A program made the position numbers and the translations under genes. 35,536 bases of DNA from the NCBI GenBank assembly GCA_020161215.1, contig JAIUOM010000033.1, positions 1 through 35,536 of the forward strand. The letters are read 5' to 3'. Source of the DNA: Pseudomonadota bacterium. GTDB taxonomy: Bacteria > Pseudomonadota > Gammaproteobacteria > Burkholderiales > Burkholderiaceae_C. Position 1 is the first letter of the stretch. Each line of letters opens with the position of its first letter. The notes beneath the pieces are model-generated. The model was given only the letters and a program-made list of their open reading frames with translations, was not told the origin of the DNA and did no database searches. Of the stretch, positions 25,398 through 35,536 are shown in pieces.

Positions 25398-25622
25398 ATG
25401 CCCCTGAACACCCAACCCAATTTCCGCGAAGCCGGCAAGCGCTATTTCCAGACTTTTTCGCCAGGTGACGATTTCTACGAGCTGCTGATCGACACCCACC
25501 GCGACCTGAGCGACGATCAAAGCGCCATGCTCAACGCCCGGTTGGTGCTGCTGCTGGCCAACCACATCGGCGATATCGGTACCTTGCGCGAGGCGATGCG
25601 AATCGCCCGCGAAGGCGTTTGA
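25398..25622 (+). CDS. DUF2783 small protein
   Basis: A 74-residue protein of the DUF2783 family, found characteristically next to FAD monooxygenases of this type. It contains YELLIDTHRDLSDDQSAMLN and an all-helical pattern; no metal or active-site motif is seen. An AGGAGA site precedes its ATG by 9 bases. It probably supports the neighbouring monooxygenase as a partner, an inference from consistent linkage. It is 44 bases before the VOC gene. Confidence 0.85.
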   Translation: MPLNTQPNFREAGKRYFQTFSPGDDFYELLIDTHRDLSDDQSAMLNARLVLLLANHIGDIGTLREAMRIAREGV

Positions 25623-25666
25623 ACCTATCCCCTTCACCCACTGCTCATCAACACAAGGAGACTCTC

Positions 25667-26221
25667 ATGGCTATTCTCAACGGCGTGCATCACGTTGCCT
25701 ATCGCTGCAAGAACGCAAAAGAAACGGTCGAGTGGTACCAGAAGAACCTCGGCGCCGACTTCATCCTGGCGATCGCCGAAGACGAGGTACCCTCGACCAA
25801 GTCCCCCGATCCCTACATGCACATCTTCATCGACATCGGCGGCGGCAACATCCTGGCTTTCTTCGAACTGCCGACCAAGGCCGACATGATTGCCCCCTCC
25901 GACGCCAACACGCCGGTGTGGACGCAGCACCTGGCGCTCAAGGTCGATTCGGTCGAGACCATGATGAAGGCCAAGGCCCGACTCGAGGCCGGCGGCGTCG
26001 AGGTGCTTGGCCCGACCGACCACACCATCTTCAAGTCGATCTACTTCTTCGACCCCAGTGGCCACCGCCTGGAGCTGGCCGCCAACACCGCCACGCCGCA
26101 GATGAACAAGGCCCTGGACGACGTGAAGTGGGAGATGCTCAACGAGTGGGACCGCACCAAGAAGGCCCCCACCCACGCCCGCTGGATGCACGACGGCAGC
26201 GGCAAGGTCGGCCCGCACTGA
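25667..26221 (+). CDS. VOC-family (glyoxalase/extradiol dioxygenase superfamily) protein
   Basis: A 184-residue single-chain VOC protein. Candidate metal ligands are His9 (VHHVAY), His88 (WTQHLALKVD) and Glu136 (GHRLELA), the arrangement seen in VOC dioxygenases and isomerases. It begins MAILNGVHHVAYRCKNAKET and the ribosome site is AAGGAGA. In a cluster with a monooxygenase it may open a hydroxylated ring or isomerise the product; this is inference. A dispersed element follows the gene 12 bases after its stop. Catalytic type cannot be told from sequence alone. Confidence 0.85.
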   Translation: MAILNGVHHVAYRCKNAKETVEWYQKNLGADFILAIAEDEVPSTKSPDPYMHIFIDIGGGNILAFFELPTKADMIAPSDANTPVWTQHLALKVDSVETMMKAKARLEAGGVEVLGPTDHTIFKSIYFFDPSGHRLELAANTATPQMNKALDDVKWEMLNEWDRTKKAPTHARWMHDGSGKVGPH

Positions 26222-26233
26222 GCGGCCTGATCG

Positions 26234-26292
26234 CTTCATAATAAATAGCTGACCAGGCTTTCAGGACGCCGGCCAACGGGTGTTTTTGACCC
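26234..26292 (+). repeat. Dispersed intergenic element, copy 6 (forward)
   Basis: Head CTTCATAATAAATAGCTGAC, core TTCAGGACGCCGGCCAA, tail GGGTGTTTTTGACCC. It lies between the convergent VOC and 2-hydroxychromene-2-carboxylate isomerase-like genes. Confidence 0.55.
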
Positions 26293-26319
26293 GAACCGGC
26301 GATTCTTCGGCAACAAGGA

Positions 26320-26916
26320 TCAGGCGCGCGCCAGTTCCTCACGCACCATTTCCAGCCGGTCCTGGCCGAAGAACATTTCGTCGCCCACGAACATCGTCGG
26401 CGCGCCAAACACGCCCCGGGCCACCGCCTCCTCGGTGGTGGCCTTGAGGGCGTTTTTCACGTCCGGCTCGGCCGCCAGCACCTGTATTTCGGCCGGCTCG
26501 AACCCCGCCTCGGCCAGCACCCCGGCCGTCAGCAAGGCGTCGTTCAGATTCAGCCCATCAACCCAGATGGCCTTGAACACCGCCGCCAGCAGCGCCTGCA
26601 GCCGCTCGGGCTGGCGCAGCGCAACGCCAGTGATCGCGCGCATCAAGAACAGCGTGATGATGGGGAAATGCGCGTTGCGCACCAGGGGCACGCCGTACTT
26701 GCGGGCATGGCGCCCCAGGTCGTGGTGGGTGTAGTCGCCCTTGGCCGGCACGGCCGCCGGCGAGGCGTTTCCGGTGGCCTGGAACACGCCGCCCAGCAGC
26801 ATCGGCTTGTACACCAGCTCGGCGCCGGCCGCCTGACACAGCGCGGGCAGCTGAGTCCACGCCAGATAGGACGCCGGGCTGCCGACGTCGAAATAGAACA
26901 GCACCTGTTTGCTCAT
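26320..26916 (-). CDS. 2-hydroxychromene-2-carboxylate isomerase-like protein (DsbA fold, GST-kappa)
   Basis: A 198-residue protein of the DsbA-fold isomerase family (NahD/GST-kappa), which converts 2-hydroxychromene-2-carboxylate to trans-o-hydroxybenzylidenepyruvate in naphthalene catabolism, using glutathione. The N-terminus FYFDVGSPASYLAW puts Ser13 at the family's active-site position, with GGVFQATGN following. ATG 26916 has GGAGAT upstream. The C-terminal VFGAPTMFVGDEMFFGQDRL is the family signature. It is convergent with the VOC gene and divergent from the SDR gene (92 bases between), so it may be controlled separately. Its actual substrate in this organism is unknown. Confidence 0.88.
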   Translation of the reverse strand: MSKQVLFYFDVGSPASYLAWTQLPALCQAAGAELVYKPMLLGGVFQATGNASPAAVPAKGDYTHHDLGRHARKYGVPLVRNAHFPIITLFLMRAITGVALRQPERLQALLAAVFKAIWVDGLNLNDALLTAGVLAEAGFEPAEIQVLAAEPDVKNALKATTEEAVARGVFGAPTMFVGDEMFFGQDRLEMVREELARA

Positions 26917-27008
26917 GGGGATCTCCTCGTGTTGTCGCGTTCGGGCAGGCAGGCCGCGCACGCCGGGGCTATGCTACGCGGATTGTCACTTCCGGAGCGC
27001 GACCCCGC

Positions 27009-28783
<1,775 letters not shown>

Positions 28784-28789
28784 TCCACG

Positions 28790-28867
28790 TCCCCCGAAGT
28801 GCCTGCGGCGCCTCCCCCGCCGGGGGGGCGGGCCGGCCGCTTCGGAGCGGTCGGGCGCGGCGGCCGG
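28790..28867 (+). repeat. GC-rich post-stop element (G2)
   Basis: Starts 7 bases after the nitronate monooxygenase stop with CCCCCGAAGTGCCTGCGGCG; contains CCCCCGCCGGGGG and a GGCCGC / GCGGTC hairpin with TTCGGA loop at about 28835-28852. It is very similar to the reverse complement of the copy at 29541-29649. Confidence 0.7.
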
Positions 28868-28898
28868 GCCGTTGTTTCGTCGGCCGCCGCCCAGAGGT

Positions 28899-29255
28899 TC
28901 AGGCCATCTTCACGGCCGTGCCGGTGACCGACACCAGCATCATCCCGTTGGTTTCGCCCAGTACCTCGTAGTCGAAGTCGATGCCGACGATGCCATTGGC
29001 GCCCATTTCCTTGGCCACTGACCTGGCTTCCTCCAACGCCGCCTCGCGCGCACCGGCCAGGGCGCGTTCGTAACCGCCGGCACGGCCGCCCACCACGTCG
29101 CGCACGCTGGAGAACATGTCGCGGAAGATGTTGGCGCCGATGATGGCCTCGCCGTTGACGATGCCCAGAAACTGCGCCACCTGCGCCCCACCCTGGCCCT
29201 GCGGCAGCACGGTGGAAAGGAAAAAATCGTTGGACGATGTGGAAAACCAGCCCAT
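28899..29255 (-). CDS. YbjQ-family (UPF0145) protein
   Basis: A 118-residue YbjQ-family protein. These form pentameric rings related to heavy-metal-binding domains; function is unsettled. The signature is IVNGEAIIGANIFRDMFSSV, with YERALAGAREAALEEARSVA and GIDFDYEVLG. I chose ATG 29255, preceded by AGGAGGT on the minus strand, giving MGWFSTSSND; the longer frame upstream is unsupported. It is convergent with the nitronate monooxygenase gene. Confidence 0.88.
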   Translation of the reverse strand: MGWFSTSSNDFFLSTVLPQGQGGAQVAQFLGIVNGEAIIGANIFRDMFSSVRDVVGGRAGGYERALAGAREAALEEARSVAKEMGANGIVGIDFDYEVLGETNGMMLVSVTGTAVKMA

Positions 29256-29456
29256 CGGGCACCTCCTGTCAAGCACTGGCCGAGAAGCATAGCCCATGCC
29301 GGTTTCATGCCGGGCATGCCGCGCTGACAGCAAGCGGTCCGCCGACCGAGCTCTGGACACCCCGGTCAGCGGCCACGACCAACTGGCCCGCCTTCCCCAA
29401 CCGGCAAGAGAAAACCGCTGGCGCCCCAAATCGCCCACCGCAGCCCCAGCAGACAA

Positions 29457-29522
29457 TTTTCCAAGCCATTTATGCCGCCAGTCGGCGCCAATTAATCTTG
29501 GTAAGCTATATTTTCAATAGCT
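29457..29522 (-). repeat. Dispersed intergenic element, copy 7 (reverse)
   Basis: Tail TTTTCCAAGCCATTTATGCC, core GTCGGCGCCAATTAA (29481-29495) and head AAGCTATATTTTCAATAGC. Confidence 0.55.
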
Positions 29523-29540
29523 TTGAAAACTGCTCATGCT

Positions 29541-29649
29541 GCGGCCCCCTCCAACGGCCGTGGAGCAGGCCACGCCAGGGGCCGCCGTGCACGGCCGCCC
29601 GAAGCGGCCGGCCCGCCCCCTGGGGGAGGCGCCGCAGGCGCTTCGATGG
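29541..29649 (-). repeat. GC-rich post-stop element (G3), reverse orientation
   Basis: On the minus strand it begins CGAAGCGCCTGCGGCGCCTC just after the hydrolase stop and includes CCCCC...GGGGG and GGCCGCTTCGGGCGGCC. It matches the G2 head in order but points the other way, as does its upstream gene. Confidence 0.7.
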
Positions 29650-29654
29650 GAACC

Positions 29655-32426
29655 TCATTCTTTTCGGCGCGTCAGCTGATCCAGCGTAGCGCGGCGTTGC
29701 CGTGCCGCGCCTTGCTCGGGGCCGAAGTGCAGCGCCACCTGATCGGCGTTGCCCGCCATGTCCGGGTTGTCGACCCGCACCAGGGTGGTGGCATCGGCCC
29801 CGACGGGGCTCAGCGCCACCCGTGGGCTGAGCGCGGCGGACGGGCCCAGCACCCGCGCCAGGGTGGCCAGCACGGTGTGCGCGTCGTTGTCGAAATCACC
29901 GTGGTGCGTGGCCTGACAGGCGCCAGCATCGCCCTCGGGCCGGCTGTTCGGGCCGCGCACCAGGTCCACGCCGCGCGCGCTCAAGGCCTGGTGCAGCGCC
30001 AGTTGGTAGTCGGGATGGCCCGGATCGAGGTATTTGCCCAGGCCCAGCAGCGGCACGCCACGGTGGCGCCGCGAACCGGGCTCGTGCAGATCGCGCTCGA
30101 AAGCGTGCGACACCAGGTACAGCAGCGACTTATTGTAGATGCGCAGGCAGTTGTCGTCCTGCTCGGCCGGGTCGGTCAGGGTGAACAGGGCCAGCTTGGC
30201 CAGCGTGCCCTGGTCCAGGGCGGGCGCGTACTCGGCCTGGTAGTCCTCGTGCGTGCAGGCCGGGGCCCACAAGGTGCAGCTGCTGGCGCGCAGACCGGCC
30301 TTGGTCAGCAGCGCCAGCATCGGCGCCAGGAAGATCGAACCCGCGCTGTGCCCGACCAGATGCAGCTCGAAATCGTCGCCGTAGCTGGCCTGCAGCCCTT
30401 GCAGCGCCTTCACCACCACGGCCGCCGCCCGCCCGGGCAGGCTGGCGGCGCGTGCGTTCTCCTTCATCTCGCGCCACATCAGCCGCCCGCCCAAGGTGCG
30501 CGCCAGGGGCTCCAGGGAGTCGTCCAGGCGGTCCAGCATGAAGTCCTTCAGGCCATCCAGCACGCCCTCGCTGCGCCTCGAGCGCACGGCGTCGGCCAGG
30601 ATGTTGCCCAGGGTCTCCAGAAAACCGCTGTGCCAGACAAACACCAGCGGATAAACCTGCCGGCCCAGCATGGTGGGGCGGAATTCGGCCACGCGCTGCA
30701 CGGCGGCGGCTTGTGGCACCAGGCCGCCGTGGGCGTACAGCAGCACGCGTTTCTTGGGCCAGTGGGCCGTCGCGCGCGGCAGGTCCTGCTGGAAGATGCG
30801 CGCCACGTCCTGGGCATCGGTGCCGTAGGTGCCGGCCGGGCTGAGCCAACCGTCGTTGCCGACACTGATGATGTGCGGGCGCAAGTCTTCGTAGGCGTAG
30901 CCGGTCGACTGCCCGGCGGTGGCCCGGTGCACGGTGGCGGTGGAGGCCACGCTGTGCAACTCGACCGGGGCGCCGAGCCGGGCCACCCACACGTCGGTGC
31001 CATTGGCCAACCAGTCGTCGTAGCTGATGCGGGCAAAGCCGCGCAAGCCCCAGTCCGGCCCCCAGGAGTTCTGGATCCACAGCCCCTGCGCATCGTAGGC
31101 CACGATGGCGAAGGCGTGGCCGCCCAATGGCTGCGTCTGGTACGGAATGCAGCCTTGCTCGTCGACCTGGTTCCAGCCGCTGTGCACCGCCGCCGTGGCG
31201 TACAGAACGCCCACCTCGGCCAGCGCGGCGTGCAGGGCCACCAGGTCCTTGTGGTTGACGCGGAAGTACGCGCCCAGGGGACGGCGCCGCGCAGCCGCCA
31301 CGCGCGCGTCGTTCAGGCCGCCGGGCACCTTGCGCCCACTGGAAGGCCAATCGGTCTCGCCGGCCACGCCGTGCTTGTGCCAGCCCTTCATGGCGCCGCG
31401 CGCGCTGGAGCCTTCGTACTTCTCGCCCGGCCATTCGTCGTAGCGCCGCGCCATTTCGTACAGCATGCGCGGGCTGACCGGCTCGCGGTCGGGCAGTACC
31501 TTGCGCCGCGCCAGCAGGTAATGCACCACCGTGGCCAGGCCGTAGCCGGTGCAGGCGCCTTCCCGGCCCTGGTCCAGGATCGGGATGCCGTGCTCGACGT
31601 AGTCGCCCAGCGGCAGGTGCGGGGGCACTTCGATCAGGGTCGGCTCGAACATCGCATCGCGGAAATCCATGGTGTCGCGGCGCGCATCGAAGGTGCGTGC
31701 GGGGACACTGGCGCCGGCCGGCGCGGCGGCGGCTCGGCGCCGGGCCGAGCGGCGGTGCGCGCCGGGCGCGGCGCCGGTGTCGTCCGGTTCGGCGCCCAGC
31801 GCCTCGCTGCCGCGCGGCAGTGGCGTTTCATCCACCTCAGCCGGTGCGGCTGCGGCTCGCGCGACCTGGGCCGGCCAGTCGGGCGCCAGCACGGCGCGCG
31901 CGCGCTCCAGCATCTGCTGACGGTGCGCCAATCCGTTCAAGCCGCCATTGATGCGGCGCGTGATGCCTTCGAAATCGCCTGCGTCGGCCAGCTCGTTCAG
32001 CCCATTGCGCCGCCAATACAGGCCGGCGATGCGAAAGGCCACTTCGGGCATGGCGGCGCGGTCCGGCTCGGCCAGCAGATCCTGGCCCAGCAACTCGCCG
32101 TAGCGCTGGTAGTTGGCGCGCCCGGTGATCTGGATCGGCCCGCGCCCGCGAAAGCGAAAGCCATCGCCCTTGCGGGTGTTGCCCAACCGCGTGGCCAGCG
32201 TGCTGGGCGGCTCGTAGCGGCGCTGCGCGTCGGTCGGGCCCCACAGCTCCTGCATCCACACCAGCTCGCCCGACTCATGCCCGATCTGCGCCAGAAAGGC
32301 GCAGGCGCGCGGCAGGCTGGTGATGCCGAACTCCTGCATCGCCTCATTCAGCGGCTGCAGGTACAGCGCACGCTTGGCCTGGGCCAGGTTGTGCATGATC
32401 TGGCCCAGTTGCGTCGACGTCAGCAT
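29655..32426 (-). CDS. Tri-enzyme protein: GH19 muramidase/chitinase + papain-type peptidase + serine hydrolase
   Basis: A 923-residue protein with three predicted enzymes. Residues 1-185 are a GH19-type domain as in phage lysozymes: catalytic Glu51 in IGHESGEL, a candidate second Glu72 in RRYEPP, and GFRFRGRGPIQITG (89-102). A Pro/Ala/Arg linker (about 190-245) follows. Residues 250-500 are a papain-type (C1) peptidase: Gln286 and Cys292 in DQGREGACTGYG, His437 in GGHAFAIVAYD, Asn453 in NSWGPDWG. Residues 505-870 are an alpha/beta hydrolase: YAHGG (564-568) and nucleophile Ser694 in VGHSAGS, with candidate Asp742 and His841/842. It has no signal peptide or membrane segment. Attack on wall, protein and ester bonds suggests an antibacterial or contact-delivered effector; this is inference. 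No immunity gene is obvious next to it. Confidence 0.85.
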   Translation of the reverse strand: MLTSTQLGQIMHNLAQAKRALYLQPLNEAMQEFGITSLPRACAFLAQIGHESGELVWMQELWGPTDAQRRYEPPSTLATRLGNTRKGDGFRFRGRGPIQITGRANYQRYGELLGQDLLAEPDRAAMPEVAFRIAGLYWRRNGLNELADAGDFEGITRRINGGLNGLAHRQQMLERARAVLAPDWPAQVARAAAAPAEVDETPLPRGSEALGAEPDDTGAAPGAHRRSARRRAAAAPAGASVPARTFDARRDTMDFRDAMFEPTLIEVPPHLPLGDYVEHGIPILDQGREGACTGYGLATVVHYLLARRKVLPDREPVSPRMLYEMARRYDEWPGEKYEGSSARGAMKGWHKHGVAGETDWPSSGRKVPGGLNDARVAAARRRPLGAYFRVNHKDLVALHAALAEVGVLYATAAVHSGWNQVDEQGCIPYQTQPLGGHAFAIVAYDAQGLWIQNSWGPDWGLRGFARISYDDWLANGTDVWVARLGAPVELHSVASTATVHRATAGQSTGYAYEDLRPHIISVGNDGWLSPAGTYGTDAQDVARIFQQDLPRATAHWPKKRVLLYAHGGLVPQAAAVQRVAEFRPTMLGRQVYPLVFVWHSGFLETLGNILADAVRSRRSEGVLDGLKDFMLDRLDDSLEPLARTLGGRLMWREMKENARAASLPGRAAAVVVKALQGLQASYGDDFELHLVGHSAGSIFLAPMLALLTKAGLRASSCTLWAPACTHEDYQAEYAPALDQGTLAKLALFTLTDPAEQDDNCLRIYNKSLLYLVSHAFERDLHEPGSRRHRGVPLLGLGKYLDPGHPDYQLALHQALSARGVDLVRGPNSRPEGDAGACQATHHGDFDNDAHTVLATLARVLGPSAALSPRVALSPVGADATTLVRVDNPDMAGNADQVALHFGPEQGAARQRRATLDQLTRRKE

Positions 32427-32526
32427 GGCGACTCTCCTCGTGGCATGGCGGTGCCAGCCATTGTGGAGCGATCGGGCCTTATCGACCTCCCATGAAGAAG
32501 GGAGGCGCGCGCGGCAGGCGCGCGGC

Positions 32527-33822
32527 TTACACCTTGGCCAGCGCCTGGTCTAGATCGGCCAACAAATCGTCGATGTGCTCGATGCCCACGCACAGGCGCA
32601 CGGTTTCTTCCTTGACGCCGGTTTTGGCCAGCTCCTCGGGCGACAGCTGGCGGTGCGTGGTGCTGGCCGGGTGCGTGGCCAGCGATTTGGCGTCGCCGAT
32701 GTTGACCAGGCGGGTGAACAGCTGCAGCGCGTCCAGGAAGCGCGCGCCGGCCTCGCGGCCACCGTCGGCGGACTTGACACCGAAGGTGAGCAGGCCCGAG
32801 GCGCGGCCGCCCATGTAGTGCTGGGCCAGGGCGTGGTCGTCGTGGTCGGGCAGGCCGGCGTAGCTGACCCAGGCGACCTTGGCGTGTTTTTGCAGAAATT
32901 CGGCCACCGTCTGCGTGTTTTCGCAGATGCGGTCCATGCGCAGGGCCAGGGTTTCAATGCCTTGCAAAATTTGCCAGGCGTTGAAGGGGGACAGCGCCGC
33001 GCCGGTGTTGCGCAGCGGCACCACGCGCGCGCGGCCGATGTAGGCCGCCGCGCCCAGCGCCTCGGTGTAGACCACGCCGTGGTAGCTGACATCGGGCTCG
33101 TTCAGGCGCTTGAAGCGCGCCTTGTGCTCGGCCCACGGGAACTTGCCGCTGTCGACAATCGCGCCGCCCAACGTGGTGCCGTGGCCGCCCAGGTACTTGG
33201 TGAGCGAATGCACCACGATGTCGGCGCCGTGCTCGATGGGGCGCAGCAGGTAGGGGCTGGCCACCGTGTTGTCGACGATCAGCGGCACCCCGTGTTCGTG
33301 CGCCACGGCCGCCACGCTGGCGATGTCGGTCACGTTGCCGGCCGGGTTGCCGATGGTTTCGACGAACACCGCCTTGGTCTTGTCGTCGATCAGCTTGGCG
33401 AAACTGGCCGGGTCGCGGTGGTCGGCGAAGCGGGTGGTGATGCCCAGCTGCGGCAGCGTGTGGGCAAACAGGTTGTAGGTGCCACCGTACAGCGCGGTGC
33501 TGCTGACGATGTTGTCGCCGGCCTCGGCAATGGTCTGGATGGCGTACATGATGGCCGATTGGCCGCTGGCCACGGCCAGGCCGGCGATGCCGCCTTCCAG
33601 CGCCGCCACGCGCTTTTCCAGCACGTCGCAGGTCGGGTTCATGATGCGGCTGTAGATGTTGCCGGGCACCTTCAGGTCGAACAGATCGGCGCCGTGCTGG
33701 GCGCTGTCGAAGGCGTAGGCCACCGTCTGGTAGATCGGCACGGCCACCGACTTGGTGACCGGATCGGGGCTGTAGCCGGCGTGGACGAGTTGGGTTTCGA
33801 GTTTCCAGGTGGGTGCGGTCAT
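32527..33822 (-). CDS. metY: O-acetylhomoserine aminocarboxypropyltransferase (O-acetylhomoserine sulfhydrylase)
   Basis: A 431-residue PLP enzyme of the Cys/Met-metabolism family that makes homocysteine from O-acetylhomoserine and sulfide. The PLP lysine is Lys209 in [15 protein letters not shown]. Other family motifs are [20 protein letters not shown] and [15 protein letters not shown] chose ATG 33822 ([20 protein letters not shown]), the usual MetY start, over an in-frame longer frame. Length is normal. The gene is convergent in no direction with its neighbours: it is followed by the hydrolase gene 100 bases on, and it is divergent from yggX. It is ordinary housekeeping metabolism. Confidence 0.93.
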   Translation of the reverse strand: MTAPTWKLETQLVHAGYSPDPVTKSVAVPIYQTVAYAFDSAQHGADLFDLKVPGNIYSRIMNPTCDVLEKRVAALEGGIAGLAVASGQSAIMYAIQTIAEAGDNIVSSTALYGGTYNLFAHTLPQLGITTRFADHRDPASFAKLIDDKTKAVFVETIGNPAGNVTDIASVAAVAHEHGVPLIVDNTVASPYLLRPIEHGADIVVHSLTKYLGGHGTTLGGAIVDSGKFPWAEHKARFKRLNEPDVSYHGVVYTEALGAAAYIGRARVVPLRNTGAALSPFNAWQILQGIETLALRMDRICENTQTVAEFLQKHAKVAWVSYAGLPDHDDHALAQHYMGGRASGLLTFGVKSADGGREAGARFLDALQLFTRLVNIGDAKSLATHPASTTHRQLSPEELAKTGVKEETVRLCVGIEHIDDLLADLDQALAKV

Positions 33823-34054
33823 GGCGGGCTCCGGGGTAGGCAAGAAGTAGCGAAACCTCGCAGTATGCCCCCGCGGCACGCCAGGGCCAAAGACCGATTT
33901 GGCAGATGCTTATGCGCTGCCACGGCGGCGCCAGGGCCAAGCGGCGCAGGCGCGGCGGGCGTGGCGCGGCATGGGGGACAATCGGCGCACAGACCCGATC
34001 TGGGGGCGGCAGCGCCGCGCCCAGACCACCCACCCCCGCACAGAAGGACCCCCC

Positions 34055-34327
34055 ATGGCACGCACCGTGAACTGCATCAAGCTTGGCCAGGAAGCCGAAG
34101 GCCTGGACTTTCCGCCCTATCCCGGCGAACTGGGCAAACGCATCTGGGAAAACGTCAGCAAGCAGGCCTGGCAGGACTGGCTCAAGCACCAGACCATGCT
34201 GGTGAACGAAAACCGCCTGAACCTGGCCGACCAGCGCGCACGCGAGTACCTCAAGCGCCAGATGGAAAACCATTTCTTTGGCGCCGGCGCCGACCAGGCG
34301 GCGGGCTACGTGCCACCGGAGGCTTGA
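34055..34327 (+). CDS. yggX: Fe(2+)-trafficking protein YggX
   Basis: A 90-residue YggX, which limits damage of iron-sulfur clusters by oxidants and helps move iron. The single Cys7 in [20 protein letters not shown] is the conserved cysteine, and the rest ([32 protein letters not shown]) matches the family along its whole length. AGAAGGACC precedes the ATG. It is adjacent to the metabolic gene metY on one side and mnmC on the other. Confidence 0.95.
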   Translation: MARTVNCIKLGQEAEGLDFPPYPGELGKRIWENVSKQAWQDWLKHQTMLVNENRLNLADQRAREYLKRQMENHFFGAGADQAAGYVPPEA

Positions 34328-34528
34328 CGCACCCTTGAGGCGCCGGCGCCACGGCCCCCGCTGGACGGGTCGGCACCACAGCCAAACAGACCGGAGGGTA
34401 TGGCGCGCAGGACACGCGATCTCGCATGAGATGCCTGGCTTGCCGCGCCGCCGCCTTGTGGGCCGAGCCCGCTCAAACCCCGCCCCGACCCGCCCCACGC
34501 GCGCGTCGGACTGGCACGGCCCCCGTGA

Positions 34529-34597
34529 TTCAAGGCCAAAACCCTGGGTTGTCGGCGTCCACAAAGCCTGACATGCTCATAAATTAATAGTATTTTC
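34529..34597 (-). repeat. Dispersed intergenic element, copy 8 (reverse), abutting mnmC
   Basis: Tail TTCAAGGCCAAAACCCTGGG, core TTGTCGGCGTCCACAAAGCC (34549-34568), head CTCATAAATTAATAG. It ends 3 bases before the mnmC start, so it occupies the position of the mnmC ribosome site. Confidence 0.65.
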
Positions 34598-34599
34598 AG

Positions 34600-35536
34600 A
34601 TGTCCATGCCCACCGTCTTGTGGCGCGACGACGGCACCCCCACCAGCCCGCGCTTTGGCGACATCTACCGCCACGCTGGCGTGGGCGGCGCGGGCGGGCT
34701 GACGCAGGCGCGGGAAGTGTTTTTGCACGGCTGCCGGCTGCTGCCAGGGCACGACGGCAGTCCTGCCGCCTGGGCCGGCGCGGCGCGCTGGGCGGTGCTG
34801 GAAACCGGGTTTGGCCTGGGCCTGAACTTTCTGGCCACCTGGCAAGCCTGGGCCGCCGACCCGACGCGGCCAGGGCGGCTGTACTACAGCGCGGTCGAGG
34901 CCTTCGTGCCCGAACCGGCCGATTTGATCCGCAGCGCCGCGCCTTTCCCCGAGCTGCACGCCTTGGCCGCCGAACTGGCCGCCCAATGGCGCGGCCTGCT
35001 GCCCGGCCTGCACCGCATCGCGCTGGTCGAGGGCCGGGTGCAGCTGACCCTGGCGGTGGGCGAGGTGCGGCCCATGCTGGCCGAGCTGAGCGGCGCGCAC
35101 GACAGCCTGTACCTGGACGGCTTCAGCCCCGAACACAACCCCGAGATGTGGCGCCTGCCGACGCTGAAGGCCGCCAGCCGCCTGCTGCGGCACGGCGCGC
35201 ACGCCGCCACTTGGTGCGTGGCGCGCGAGGTGCGCGAGCACCTGACCAGCTGCGGCTTCCAGGTTGAGCGCGTGCCCGGTGTGCCGCCCAAGCGCCACGC
35301 CCTGCACGCCCGGTACGCCCCGCACTGGGCCAGGCCACGCCGCGCGGCCGACCCCGAGGGACTGCCGCCGCCGGCCGACCGGCCCGGCCACTGCCTGGTC
35401 GTCGGCGCCGGGCTGGCCGGCGCCTCGGTGGCGTGGGGCCTGGCCGCGCGCGGCTGGCAGGTCACCGTGCTCGACCACGGCGCGCAACCCGCCGCCGGCG
35501 CCAGCGGTTTGCCGGCCGGCGTGGTGGCGCCGCACG
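34600..35536 (+). CDS. mnmC: MnmC bifunctional tRNA modification enzyme (3' end outside window)
   Basis: The first 312 codons of MnmC, which makes the final modification mnm5s2U at the wobble base of several tRNAs. The N-terminal methyltransferase domain has the SAM-binding LETGFGLGLNFLATW (67-81) and the catalytic-loop region LYLDGFSPEHNPEMW (170-184). The C-terminal FAD domain begins at about 264 with CLVVGAGLAGASVAWGLAAR. The frame runs open to the window end. The start is ATG 34600, or ATG 34606 two codons later; no good ribosome site is visible because an intergenic element lies there. Confidence 0.92.
   Translation, partial: MSMPTVLWRDDGTPTSPRFGDIYRHAGVGGAGGLTQAREVFLHGCRLLPGHDGSPAAWAGAARWAVLETGFGLGLNFLATWQAWAADPTRPGRLYYSAVEAFVPEPADLIRSAAPFPELHALAAELAAQWRGLLPGLHRIALVEGRVQLTLAVGEVRPMLAELSGAHDSLYLDGFSPEHNPEMWRLPTLKAASRLLRHGAHAATWCVAREVREHLTSCGFQVERVPGVPPKRHALHARYAPHWARPRRAADPEGLPPPADRPGHCLVVGAGLAGASVAWGLAARGWQVTVLDHGAQPAAGASGLPAGVVAPH

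Larger units (their letters stand above)
29256..29654. other. 399-base gap holding a dispersed element and a GC-rich element
   Basis: No gene is supported. It contains the reverse dispersed element at 29457-29522 and the reverse GC-rich element at 29541-29649. The 990-residue open frame that begins at 29523 is antisense to the hydrolase gene. Confidence 0.6.

Noticed and set aside
29523-32495. 990-codon open frame on the plus strand, opposite the tri-enzyme gene
   Set aside because: It is a by-product of high GC content antisense to a gene with three recognisable domains; its product is low-complexity with no motif.

Overview
The window is high-GC bacterial DNA. Gene content and intergenic repeats suggest a betaproteobacterium of the order Burkholderiales, most likely family Comamonadaceae. 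This is an inference from a CODH-type cox operon, 2Fe-2S/molybdopterin hydroxylases, a Tn4371-like trb module, argA/yggX/metY homologues of beta-proteobacterial character and the style of repeats; no 16S or other marker is present.

Layout. 1-2225: the last genes of a conjugative-transfer (trb) operon (TrbG fragment, TrbI, DUF2274 protein), probably the right end of an integrative conjugative element (ICE). 2534-4760: a small basic protein of unknown function and a soluble AAA+ ATPase fused to an M41 (FtsH-type) zinc peptidase. 4937-16768: a molybdenum-hydroxylase region. It has a minus-strand coxS-coxL-coxM-coxD-coxE-coxG series, a divergent two-gene isoquinoline-1-oxidoreductase-like oxidase on the plus strand, and minus-strand maturation genes (XdhC, MocA-like). 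The CoxL active-site loop is AYRGAGR, so this is a form II enzyme and probably not a true CO dehydrogenase. An AcoR-like regulator without an AAA+ domain (16941-18062) is divergent from coxS. 18439-21467: argA, a YeaQ-type membrane protein, dsbB and an FMN reductase. 21662-28783: an IclR-type regulator followed by an apparently catabolic cluster: MBL-fold protein, FAD monooxygenase, DUF2783 protein, VOC protein, a divergent 2-hydroxychromene-2-carboxylate isomerase-like protein, an atypical SDR and a nitronate monooxygenase. 28899-35536: a YbjQ protein, a remarkable 923-residue protein combining a GH19 muramidase/chitinase, a papain-type peptidase and a serine hydrolase, then metY, yggX and the 5' part of mnmC.

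Intergenic DNA is not empty. Two recurring element families are visible by eye. One is a roughly 60-70 bp element with an AT-rich head (ATAGCT) and a GACGCCGACA-like core, seen eight times plus one related hairpin. The other is a GC-rich, hairpin-forming element that sits directly after stop codons in the orientation of the upstream gene, seen five times. A third, composite repeat separates coxD from coxE. The strongest leads for new biology are the tri-enzyme protein, the AAA+-M41 fusion with its small partner, and the IclR-linked cluster in which two enzymes have lost canonical active-site residues.
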